From NCBI GenBank assembly GCA_004794655.1, contig SMMW01000001.1:13669501-13733500 (forward strand): a stretch of 64,000 nucleotides of DNA. Direction: 5' to 3'. Each line of letters opens with the position of its first letter. The first letter of the stretch is position 1. The notes under the pieces were generated by a model that searched no databases, was not told the DNA's origin, and saw only the letters and a program-made list of their open reading frames with translations. Of this stretch, positions 26,251 through 38,264 are shown piece after piece. The stretch comes from Marisa cornuarietis (Eukaryota; Mollusca; Gastropoda; Architaenioglossa; Ampullariidae). Made by a program: the position numbers and the translations under genes.

Positions 26251-27890
26251 GCAGGTATATACCCAAAACTGTCGGAGCTTTTTCGAATTTTTGACAAAAT
26301 CACTTTCTAAAATGTTAAGTTTTCAATAAAGTGTTGTAGTCTATTTTTAGTTAGTTTTTTTTTTCTTTCTTTTATAAAAAAGGAAAATTTTCGGAAAGAG
26401 GACAGGATACACAGTAATCGACATACTATAAGTTACCAGTCTAAAAACTTTGTATTAACAGAAGAAGTAGAAGAAAAAGACACTTATTTGTCGAAAGAAA
26501 CGCTCACTACAGTTTTTTGGAACTGCAACCAGCAGTCTCAGCCTCCGCGGGCTAGAGCACCTGGCGGTAAAAGGTCCATTGTGTGGCAGTGGTCGGGTCA
26601 GCCTCAACCCACTTAGGCTCCACTTTTGGTTTCCTTAGCACGGGGGGCTTTGTACCTCATTTGTAAGAGCAGGATCAAATAGTTTGTTTTGAGAAAGGAA
26701 AGCTAAATATTTATGTCGCGATACTCATCGGGGAAAGAAAATCACAGGGCGACGATACAGCTCATGGCCGAAGTTCCCATCCAATTGTGGAGGAAATGTC
26801 GAGGGCCTCGTACCCGGGGCTTAGAACTCGCGCGCGTTAAACGCCTGAGACTATCCTCACAAACATGTTTACTTTCATTTTCCCGTCAGCTCGCAGCTTC
26901 AGGCGACATCTAGCTATTTTCTTTCCAAATGTTACACGACAGTAGGTGACATAGAGCACCTATAGACCTATTTATAACTTTTACTCTCGATCCCTGCGGC
27001 TCCTCCTCCCTCACGTGTGCTTACCCATCTCTTGGAAAAAAAAGCTATAATATCATATTATAATTCTTAATTTTGCCCTTCCCGCCGACGGAGGACACAA
27101 AACCGACCAACTCTGTGTAATACAATAGCAACGTCTGCTGTGCCGCGGAACACGGAGGCGCCCTTCAGGCAGTTGAATCTACAATGGTCCACCCAAGAAC
27201 CTAGACGCATGGTGGGTATGACAGGGAATCATGAGCTAAAATTCGTTTTATAAACTTATGTTAAACATCTTTCTTGAGCAATATGTCTCAAACTATTAGA
27301 CGGTTTAAAACATATCAATGACAAAACGACCAGAACCAAACAGATGTGTCCATTGCTGTCGACTGAATGAATAAATAAATATGCTATGACACAGCCACTC
27401 CCGCCGCCCCCCCCCCCTACTGCCTGTCGGTTTCAGAAGAATGTTGATCACAGCTACAGGGGTTATACCGATAGTTGTCGACCACCGGACCCTTCATCCA
27501 GGCAGCCCGCTTCATCCTGCAGACAAGCGCCACACCAAACTCATTGAAGCCACTTCAGCAGCCGCTCGCAGTCTCGCCAACCAGACGTCGACAAGATGGC
27601 AGCAGGGTCGCTGGAGGTCAGCTGGAAGACGATCGCTTAGAAATGAAAGTTTTTTCTTAACATCAGAATATAGTTGGGGAGGGTCAGCAATATCCTTTCA
27701 GTCCCTACCTCGCACTTTTCTCCTTTATCCAATATGACGACACTTTACTGGAGTAACACTTTTAAGCAACTAAAAATTGTTTTGACCATATCATGACATT
27801 TTTTTTTCTTGGTGATACGCCAAAATATTATTATTACTATCTCTAATATATTTTCTTTAAAATTTTTCTCTTATGACGTCTTTGAGGGTT

Positions 27891-28252
27891 TTACTCTTGT
27901 GTTATCGTAAAGCAAGGATGCCTCCTCTTCGTACTTAAGGTGGTACATAAGGCATCCACTAGAGATTTCCATTCTTGCCTATCATCAGCAAGTTTAGCCA
28001 TGCTGTTCCAGGACAGTTTCTGGTCCTTTAATTCGCGTTCTACAGACCTTCGCCATGTTTCTCTTGGCAGACGACGCTGCCTCTTGCCGTCAGGTGTCCA
28101 ATGAAGGGCTATTTTGGGTGGTGGCTCTGGTTTCATCCTGCACACATGCCCTAGTCATTTCCATCTCTTTTTTTGGATTGTCGTTGTCATATTTGTACAG
28201 CTGGCTCTTGTAAGGATTTCTTCGTTAGTAATTTTGTTAGGCATTGTAGTTA
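27891..28252 (-). pseudogene. LINE C-terminal tail fragment (5'-truncated)
   Basis: On the minus strand from about 28,252 the text reads ITNEEILTRA, then KKRWK-stop-LGHVCRM (consensus elements have Trp at the stop). It continues with ALHWTPDGKRQRRLPRETWR, SVERELKD and DRQEWKSLVDALC. This is the familiar C-terminal region of RTE/jockey-like LINE polyproteins. A single stop in the first part and no RT domain upstream make it a truncated, dead copy. The 3' end lies near 27,891. No clear target duplication was found by eye. Confidence 0.85.
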
Positions 28253-30059
28253 AATATATTTATATATTTTTAGGGCAAGGGCTGCATTAACAAAGAACGT
28301 TGTGCGTTTCCGATCTCACTTGTTAATAAAGAATTGTCCCACTCTCTCCCTCTCCCTTTGTTGGACACGCCTGTAAGCAGACATGTCACGTGCTGTAGTA
28401 CGTCACCCTTCAAGTTCCGTCGCCAGTTGACATCGCTGATGAGGTATATTGTGCTTAGTTTGCTACAGAAACTCATAATGTTCGCCTCCCACCTGATACA
28501 TTGATCAGTACTTGAAATTCTTTGTGGCTGTACCCAGCTTGAAGCTGTTATTGTGCGAGGGACAGGCGTGTTCCAAATGAATGATTATTATCATTATTAG
28601 CGCGCAGTCAGTCTTATGCCCGGGCCATCTATTAAAGTATTGCGATAAGTTTTGACAGTTTGTTCTGAAGATGTAATTAGAAACGCATAAAGTAGACGTA
28701 TTTTTAAAATACCTAAGGGAGATAATGCAATACACCTTTATTTTAAGGACGTTTTTATTCTCATGCCTTATGAATCGGTCTCAGTTCGCATGCACTCAAG
28801 ATCTGTCGTACTTCGCATGCGCATTTCTTTGTTTAAAAATGAATTTTCACAAGCGACAAAATAGAGTACTGGAGATCTGTCTAAGAAATAACGTGAAAAT
28901 TAAAGATAGTGGATAAGAGATATGAACAAATGTCACCTCAAGTGCTCCTCCATGCAAGATGTACAGCTCTAAGGTACAAAAATAAAAACTTGAGGTTGGG
29001 ATTGTCTTTTAGATTGAAAGAATGCTGAGTGGCCAGAGTGAAGCATTCAGCCCAGTGTTGTTGCTTTATTGTCCAAACATACAGAGGTGTAGTTCCGATC
29101 TGCATTTCATGAAAGCGGTGTCATCAGGTGACGACATTACAAAGGGATGTAAGGTAAGTAGTGGACTGTGTACTCCACGGTAATGAAAGGATGAACCTCA
29201 CCACACACGCAAACGTCCACTGATCAACAAAGGGTAAACGGAACCGAAGCCACCGAATAGGAAGGGGCACCACATGCAGGCACGCCAACAAACACACCAA
29301 GTCCAGCACGAAGAAAAAGATGACAGACGAGAAAAAAATCGACAGCGATCAGGGCCCTTTAGCTGTCAGTCACCAAATGAACTGAAGACTATTTTAAATA
29401 CTCTATACACAAACGCAGCCACATAATATTTACATATAAATCTCTATGCAATATACCTCGGTGGTAATATACAACATTTTATGCCTGGAACTTACTTCTA
29501 TCAACAAAATTGTCTGAACAAAAAGTAAACGTCTACGTCAGGACGAGTGACAGTTTGCTTAGACCAGCTGTCCTTCTTGTCATGGAGACATTCCAGCGAA
29601 GTCTTTGGGAGTGCTGTCGAAAAGTTTTATAGCTTTGAACTAGCTTTCTTAAAAATCGAAATTAAATTATAGATTTTACCGCGGACAACACAAGCCATCT
29701 TCTATCCTTTCTTTTTTTTTCTTCTTCTTCTAACTAGTCATTGTGTTGTCAGAGTCAATAGCAACATGCTTGTAATAAAACTGGCTGCTGCAGCAGAGAC
29801 CATCCCGCCAAGCCACCTCTGCCGATGCTATTCAAGGGAGCAAACCTCTGTTTCAGTCGTTAACAATCTTTAACTCCCCAAAAAAGGTCTGCCGGCAGCT
29901 GCTAACAGGTTAATGCATGAGCTGGACTACCAAGCAAGGCTGTTTCTATAACAGAATTTAGTAAACTACAGGAAGAGGAATAATGAAAGGATGGAAAATT
30001 GTGAACGGAATACAAGACAGTAGAGTGAAGAGTAAGACGGTCACAAAATATAGAACCAA

Positions 30060-30137
30060 ACCCCCCCCCCCCCACACACACACACATTTCGTCTTCCTCC
30101 CACGGACACGCCTGCGCGGGATACACAGAAAACGCAA

Positions 30138-30194
<57 letters not shown>
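30060..30194 (+). repeat. Poly(C), CA array and second CA array
   Basis: A run of about 14 C is followed by a short CA array, a 50-base spacer and a CA array of about 28 units (30,138-30,194). Confidence 0.95.
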
Positions 30195-30198
<4 letters not shown>

Positions 30199-30787
30199 TG
30201 CCCATTATTATAAACAGTGATAATAATTTAAATAAAAAAAATCTTTCTTTTTTTCCTTTTTTCCTTTTTTTCACTTTGCTTTGTCCCTTTCTTCTTTATT
30301 GCTTTCTTTCTTTCAGGGAGAGGGTAAGATGTTACAAGGCATGTTCTGTTTATCATACCACCCTCGCAAATAAAGAATTGTCATTCTGTTGTTCCGCTCT
30401 CTCTCACTCTGTGTGTGTGTGTGAGAGTGAGAAAGAGAGAGAGAGAAGAAAGGAAAAGAGAGTGCGGGCTAGAATATTTGCACTTCAGATTCAAAAAAAG
30501 GAAAGGAACTTTCTTCAACGCCGCTCAGAAATGAAAACATTTCAACGCACGAGTGCACTTGCACAAACACATTACGCTGATATTGTTTTATGCATCAAAG
30601 GATTTCTTAAATAATTTTAACGAGCTCAGGGTTGGTATGAACTCAGCCCTTTGTGTTCAACAAAACAGGATTACTTTATGGAGCGGTTCGAGTGTTCCAT
30701 AGTTAGGTCTTGGTCAAAGAGGTGTGAAAGAATGGGCCGTGTACAGGGCCAGGGCCCCGCTAACCACTGTGACGAGCGCCCGCACGT

Positions 30788-30810
30788 GCATATATATATA
30801 TATATGTGTG

Positions 30811-30901
<91 letters not shown>
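30788..30901 (+). repeat. AT then TAGA tetranucleotide microsatellite
   Basis: A TA run (30,788-30,805) and short GT run precede about 22 uninterrupted TAGA units (30,811-30,901). Confidence 0.97.
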
Positions 30902-30902
<1 letters not shown>

Positions 30903-33900
30903 CTTCTACAGGAATGAGCATGGCGCAAGAGTATGATTTAAGAATGAAGTAAAATGCTTTAAAATTTTACAGAACAGAATCATTCAAGTCCAAACTGCTT
31001 CGTCTCCAAACACCTAAGTACCATTCACCACCAGAGGGTAAAATATATAATACCAAAGTATTTGGTCATACAGCGAATAATTAACATTTAACAACAGCAC
31101 ACAAATGGGTTACAAGAAAAAATAAACGAATTTTAATAGGAGCATCGAACAAAAGAACGAACGAACATACGGACAAAGGAGGAACAAAGGAACGAATGAA
31201 TAAACGAAAGAAAGATCGAATAAATACATCTGTGCGTTGATTATGTTTTTTCTTATGTGTGCTTATACATAATTTCTTCCTAACCACTAAATGTGTGCGT
31301 GAAAAGCAATGTGTGTGTGTGTGTGCGCGCGCGAGCGTGCCTCTGAATAAAAGCGTGAATATGTGCACACACACACACATATATATATATAGAGAGAGAG
31401 AGAGCAAAAACGGTGTACTCGTGACAACAGTAAGGGTTTAATTCTGCAAGAGAAACGTCCGGAGTTTATAATTCACTTGTCATTTTTGTTCAGTGAAAAT
31501 TTACGGAAGACTGAAAAAAAATTTGCACCAAAGCACTCATTTTTGTGTTTTCTGAGTGTCCAGATGATCGAGATAAACAAGAGAGCAAATACATTCGTCC
31601 GTTTGGTTTCCTCTGTACCACCCGCCCCCCCCATCCCTTTCCCCCAAAGCGCAGCAACATGAAAATGTTTTGAGTTGTCTGACCCCGAGGTTCTAGCTGC
31701 GATCAGTCCTTTCTGCCATATTGATCCTAACTTTGGAGGTGCCACAGAAGAGGGTCCCCGCACTCTCCTAACGGACGTCCTGCCATAATGGTTGCGTTTA
31801 GCAGAAGGACGAGTCGTGCGGGGCGAGAGAAAGCGTGAAGTGGCGAGATATGACGTGAACATTGACACAGATTTTTTGGTCGCACCGCCGCGACACCCAT
31901 TTGTCTCCCCTCCACAACCCCATTTCGGCCTCTCCACGGCCCCTCCTAACGACACAAGAGTGCCCTGGCAGCACCCTCTACTGGCTAAGTAGGGGTGAAC
32001 TGGGTTCTGCAACGAGCACAGTGAAGGTTAGGCAAAAGGACCTATCTGTCTTTCATTTCTCAAATTTCTTGCTGGCTGGAAGTAAAACTATGTCCTCCAG
32101 CACCAGGGGGAAAAAAATGCTACGAAGTCTTTGAAATATCGAGGAAACTTTCCTTTTTGCAATGAGCATCGCGGTATTCTTCGTGAAAGTAAAAGCTTCC
32201 ATCGGCAAGCCTGGAGTAGGGTGCCGCTAACTCCTTTTGCATTGGATGTGAAGGACACACAGGAGAATAGCGCATTTGATCTCAGTTCCCAGCGTAATCA
32301 AAGCTGTTGTACCATGCTTGTTAATGACGAAAATCTTGCCTATAGACGCCTGGCCGCTTGATTTTTGGCGGCAAAGAATGCCAGCATTCATACTTTTGTT
32401 ATGTAATTGGTACTTCTTCCCTGCTTAATCGCCCTCTAATTGAATCCCACAGCTCGCTCAGGGCTACAGTTGTCTTCCAATTGTTTGTTTCCGTAGTTAG
32501 GAGCATCTTTCAGCGGGTACTCCACCTCAGATCAGGTGCAAATATCTTCATTATTTCTAAAAGGCGCAGTGATTTGGGGAAAGTGGTGGAACCGTGAATT
32601 AACCCTCCATCCTCTAAAAGACGCCTGTTACACACCGGTCGGCCAAGGTTTTCGTTTGTAGTGTGCCCGTCGCCTGCCCCTATGTTTCCTTGAATACCAG
32701 TTGATTGATCTAAAGAATGGAAAGTCACTCCCAAATGGCTCTTTGACCCCTCTCGGCAGCACATCCTAGACGTCTAGAGCCTTTTTGAGATGGAAAATCC
32801 ATATAATATCTGCGATTATTGCCCAATCAAAATCTCATAACGCTCAAAAATCATTTTTCTCTCTAATTGACTGCACGTCCCCTACTCGAGAGGCTTGATC
32901 TTGCCTGTCTCTTCGAAAACGGAAGTCAGAACTTCTACTTATGCTTTTGAATCACGTTTCTTCTCTCTTCGTCAGACGGAGTGCCTCTCCATCTCTAGCA
33001 CGAGAGGCCACGAGGACAATGACTGGCTTCTTGAGAACAAGACGGTATGGTAGACCTGCCCGTGAGGCAAATGAACTGCAGTGAAAGCTCATTCAAGAAT
33101 GAGGATGGGCGTTGTGTAGAAAATAGGAGGTGAAAGAAATTATATCTTGGTTAATTATAGATTTACCTTTTATTTTAGTTTAACAACTTTGGATAAATGT
33201 CATTAGAGAGCACACTAGCTAAAGTCAACGAACAGTATTATTTCTTTTTTCTTTCGTGTAAAATCCCTAAAAATAACTTTAAAAATACTGGTAGGAGTAA
33301 GGGGCCACTGATCAGATTACATTCACCACGCCAATGCAGCAATGGTCATCAAATAAGACCAGAGAAGATAAAACGGATGAAGGAAAGTAAAATACCTAAA
33401 AAAAATTCTCCTAAACTAAGGGAAGAACGAGTATAACGATGAATATGGATTTTTGTTGATAATTTTGTTATACGCTGCTGTCGTGGATGTCCCTCTACCC
33501 TGAGACAATAATTCAGGTGAGGCGAAGCAAAGAGTGATAGTGACAAATGACCAATCAAACTCGTGAATATATATATATATATATAAACGCAATAGTATTT
33601 ACATAAAAAACAAAAAATATATATATGTGTGTGCAACTGTAATGGGAAAAATAGTTGAAAATACTTAGTTTTTATAATACATGAAAATCAGAGCAAAGGT
33701 AAAAGACCAAACCTCCGAAGGTTCAAACAAAAGAGGGTAGAACAGTTGTAAACATGTAAATAAACAGGAAGCAACATTTTAAATGAAAAAAGATTCACTG
33801 TTTAGGTTTTTGCGTTTATGGTTGTTTGGGTGCAATGATTGGATTTGTGAGTGAACGAGAGAATTAGCGAGTGAGTGGACGACTGAGTGAACAAACGAAT

Positions 33901-35007
33901 TAGCCGGAAATAAAGGAAGCTGGCTGTAGTGGGATTTAGGTTGAATTCAAAACATGAAGTAAAGATTCATTTCGGTATGAAGTATGCTTCCGTGGGACAC
34001 AGTTCTCTAAACAACAGTCTTACGAGGATGGAGAAGACAGGAAATGGCAGAAGACGAAACAAGAGCTTAAACTAAACAGAAAAGTTTTCCTCCTCCGATG
34101 CCCACAAAAACCAGCGATTTGTCCTCCAGTCCAGGAACAGGTGAATCTGAAGTTAAGTCCGCACTTCTCGTTCACCTGCATTCAGCTGACATGAATGAAG
34201 AGCAAAGAATGCTTTCAAATCTCTCATCCGGCTAACGAACGAATCCGCGAGGACGGCTAGAACAAGAGTTCATGCCCTTTTGTTTTGGCCTTGCAGGACC
34301 GCACTGTAGAAACTCCAACAGTCGGAAGCATGACTCCCGATGACCTCATCTTCAAGCGAATTTCCAACCATCATTAAAAAGTAGCATTTCAGAGAAGGTT
34401 GCGAACTGAAACCGAGTTCATTGTGCCAATTATTTGCTCGCAGCAAACAGGGAAGAATAATTCCCAACGATGCGTCTCACGAATGAGCCAGAAAAAAATG
34501 TTTTTAAATGCCACAAGGCTAGACGCGTGACCATTGTCGTCGGCAGAAAGATGTCTGACAGCGAAAACATCCTGGAGGCAAGAGAAAGCTATTTTCACTC
34601 GGCACAGCCACCCGATTATGAGCTCCGAGACACCGCAGTGAGACGGACAGTGAGCCACAAGATCTGCATGTTACTTTACAACATTTTGGGAAACTCACTA
34701 CAAAGACACCGACAATAATCACAAATGAGCAGCAGGAGTAGAAAGAAAATGTCAGCTAGTACTGCAAAGGACGAGAGGATTCAAGGATGTAGGGGCAGCT
34801 AATGTTACTTCCCTTACGCCTAGATCGCAGTGCGTATCAAAAGGTGTTGATTGCTGTTAAAAATCAGCTCACTTTTAAAATATACTATAACCGTTATTTA
34901 AGAAAGTTAAGTGTACACAATTGTAAGAAAGTGAAATAACTAGGTAGTTATTTAATGCTTCAATTTTTATTTATTAATTTAGACATCTTCGAATTATTTA
35001 TGAATTA

Positions 35008-35008
35008 A

Positions 35009-35072
<64 letters not shown>

Positions 35073-35075
35073 AAA
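35008..35075 (+). repeat. GAAA microsatellite
   Basis: About 16 GAAA units form a pure purine tract. Confidence 0.97.
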
Positions 35076-37442
35076 ATCTGTTTATTCTCTTTTTAAAGAA
35101 AATGGTCCTGGTAAAGCCCAGTCAATACAACAAAGGGCTTATTTTTTTATTTAGGGCTAGGTCTACTACAATTTGGGATTTTTCGTTTTCTTTACCCTAT
35201 TCTTCCTATGAAAAGAACTACAGACAGATGTGAAAGTAAATGTATGAAGAAAGTACCGGAAGGCGAGAGCTATATTCAGTCTAAACAATTTAAAGACCGA
35301 GACATTCTTGGCTTCAGCCAGTGAAAAATGTTTGTCATTTGAGAATTTGCCGTCTCAATATGCAAGATGTGAAAACCTTCTTAAAGAGTTTTGAAACGCC
35401 AAAAAGGAGGAACGAAAATTAGTTGCAGGAATGGAGAAGAGAATTATGTTGGTTTTATTTTTATAAAAGCATTTTCTGTGAAGAGCGCGTGCTAAGATCA
35501 AGTCATCTTTCGTCCGAGCACACACGAAATGCCCAAGTCACACACGCAGCAACCACATGTGCGCACGTGCTAATTGTGAGAATTTTGACGAGGAACAATT
35601 AGCAGGCAGTCAGAGTAAAAATCATTACCAGCTAGAGACTTCGTTTTTCAACGACTTTCAGTATAATGAAGCATGCTGAAAAATCAGCCCTAACTCATTC
35701 GACTTCCGAAAAGAATTTCTTTTTTTTTTCCTTCCTGGCGACGCACAACAGCCAAACAAAAAGGAACAATTTCTTCTTTTTCGTCTTCTTTCCCTAATTT
35801 TCCTTTCCATACTTTTTCTCTTTCTCATCCGTTTTGTTTCTCCCACTGCTGGTGATGATGATGATAATAATGGCGATAATGACATCTATTTATTTTTATT
35901 TTAAAAGGCTACACAGGTTGGAAATGTTTTAACACCTTCCTTTACCTCCTGCGATTTAGACGAAGATTATTAATCACGTGACCGTTGGGAATAAACACAA
36001 ATTTCTAGCATCAAAAAGTTTAAAACAATTCCAGCCTCTCCATCGTTAAAACCTTGTATTTTTAGTCCCTCACGCATGTTCCTTCATTCTAGGCATATTC
36101 TCGATGGCAAATGATTGTCCACTATCTGAAAGATTAGGCAAACATGTGTCTTCATCACACGAAAGACAGTGACACATGCTCCCAACTCATATAATTCTGG
36201 TCACAAAAATTCATCAACATTTTAAATTTTAACAGAAACCTATCGGCACAGGCTTTTGTTACAGGGACTCCTTGGATCTGGTCCGAGACACACGCAGTTT
36301 CTATATCATTGTCGCGCAATAATTCAGGGAGTTAAGGCTAATGCAAATATTACCATTCTTTGCATTATTCAGCCCTTGTCACAGGCGGATGAAGAGCCAG
36401 TAATATACCTCTTTAGCGACATTTTCCCGTTGCTGAGTTTTCTGTGTGCAATCAGCACGCGAGTTGAATCAAGAAGTCAACGGCCGTCATTCACGGAGTA
36501 ATCTCATTCAGTCGTTTTGCGCCCTCTCTCTGTGAAAGACTATGGCCGAAACGTGCAAGAAGAAGCCACCAGAGAGCCCGCTGGCTCATTTTCATCCAAT
36601 CAAAACTGGCGGAGACGATAATCTTCGAGATGAATATTGTCACACCAATTTCTCGGGACACGTTGCTGCGGAGACACCATTTCGCGGATATGTGAATGGA
36701 ATCATTGTTACAGCGGTCGACAGGGGTTAAATTAGGGATCTCGCAGGCTAACGTCGTCAAGGTTTGCAGAGACGAGCAGCAATTTGAAGGTATTCAGAGC
36801 TGAAAAATTGTTTATCTGTCCATCTGGAGCGTTTGCCTTTTACACGAGGTGGTGCTCTCGTTCTTCGGTCGTGCGCTCTTGTTGTGATTGTGGTTGTGAT
36901 TGTGTTGTGATGGTCTGTATCTTTGAAAAGTGAAATGTCTTTACATTTATTTACATCCACCTGGAAGAACAAGAATTCTTACACAAGACCCAAACACATC
37001 ATCTTCGACTTCTTGTAATTATTGTAATAAAAATTTATGATGGTAAGGAAAGTTAGTTGGGGAAGGAGTCAACTTTTTGCATACCGTGACAGTTTGCTTT
37101 TTGCAAGAAATAATTTTAAAATATTCGTTTTCTGTTAGCAGATACAAATAAGGTTTCCGTTGGAAATAACTCTCTAACAGAAAATAATCCACAAATTTTC
37201 TCAATAGCAAGAAAAGAGAAGCTCTCAAATTGACTATTCATTACCGATATTATTTTTATCGCTGTCGCCCTGATACGCCAAACAATATTCTAAACAATAC
37301 TAATCTCTAGCGTCTTTTCTTTGATTTCAGAGTAATCAAAATTATGTTCGTGGTTGAGTTCTAGCAGAGAGAACTTGTTTCTGTCCAGTCTTTCACAAGA
37401 ACTACCTTTCTCGTTCTCTCTCTTTGTCTCTAACACACACGA

Positions 37443-37456
37443 CACGCGCGCGCACG

Positions 37457-37496
<40 letters not shown>
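37443..37496 (+). repeat. CG/CA microsatellite
   Basis: A short CGCG/CACG lead passes into about 17 CA units. Confidence 0.95.
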
Positions 37497-37497
<1 letters not shown>

Positions 37498-37704
37498 GTT
37501 GCTATGTGGGAAAGGAGTGGCCTAACAGCGTTCCACAATGATTGCCTATATCATCATATTCGATCCTTTCATGTGTGAAACATGACAAAGAACTAAAAAA
37601 AAAGAGCTAAATTACCAGTGAAGCTCATTACAGTCGACACCACACTTTCACCTACATCAACTTCTTTGATGAAACCGATATACAGTACCTGATGGCAGCT
37701 GTGT

Positions 37705-38007
37705 TTGACTAAGCTCGACATTTGGAGTGTTACCGAGTGGCCCACGAGTCATGCCGAGCGTGGAGGAGATCAGCACGCTATCTCTTTCTCACCCGATGGT
37801 CCATCCCGGGTAGGCGGGAGCGCACCGCGGAGACGACAACCGGGTGATACCATCGACTTCGCGCCGACTGTTGCTATACCCGACCTGGTACAGGAAGTAA
37901 GCGCTACCAGGGTGTTCAAGGCGCGCCTGGGGCACACCATCTACCCATCATTAGCGGCATCGGGGTTGCAAGAGGTACGAGGAGCGCACATAGGAAGTTC
38001 AGAATGA
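37705..38007 (+). other. Unassigned GC-rich open reading frame, 100 codons
   Basis: A G+C- and CpG-rich stretch stands out from AT-rich flanks and holds a 100-codon plus-strand frame. The predicted product is Arg/Gly/Ser-rich at first (GGSAPRRRQPGD) and more hydrophobic later (TVAIPDLVQE). I recognise no domain. It could be an exon, an old retroelement piece or a CpG-rich regulatory patch. There is no clear splice acceptor at its start. Confidence 0.2.
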
Positions 38008-38180
38008 CAAGCTATTTCAGCTCGCGACACTCCGGCAGTAGACAGTTATCGTCTATGTGAGCCATAAAGGCGGTGTCTCTTTTTTTGGTCCTTGTGTTCA
38101 AAGGATTCTTTAATGTGAGACGTGTGTGTTTATACTTTAGAGAGTCATTTTTGCAGGCAAAATAATTATTTCCTCCCTCC

Positions 38181-38181
<1 letters not shown>

Positions 38182-38261
<80 letters not shown>
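38182..38261 (+). repeat. GT microsatellite, longest in the window
   Basis: About 40 uninterrupted GT units. Confidence 0.97.

Positions 38262-38264
<3 letters not shown>

Larger units (their letters stand above)
21873..27890. other. Non-coding stretch with several GT/CA arrays
   Basis: GT and CACG arrays at 22.4, 22.8 and 25.3 kb dominate. A poly(A) of 22 A lies at 24,966-24,987. A CpG-richer patch covers 24,280-24,560. The TATA-initiator pair is at 26,221, and a C run lies near 27,407. No named protein domain was found in any frame. Confidence 0.4.

Noticed and set aside
26530..26660. GC-rich possible SINE
   Set aside because: No A/B boxes on either strand and no match to the SINE family in the window.
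31473..32012. 179-codon minus-strand open frame
   Set aside because: GC-rich, stop-poor sequence. The product shows no domain, and the opposite strand is equally open.
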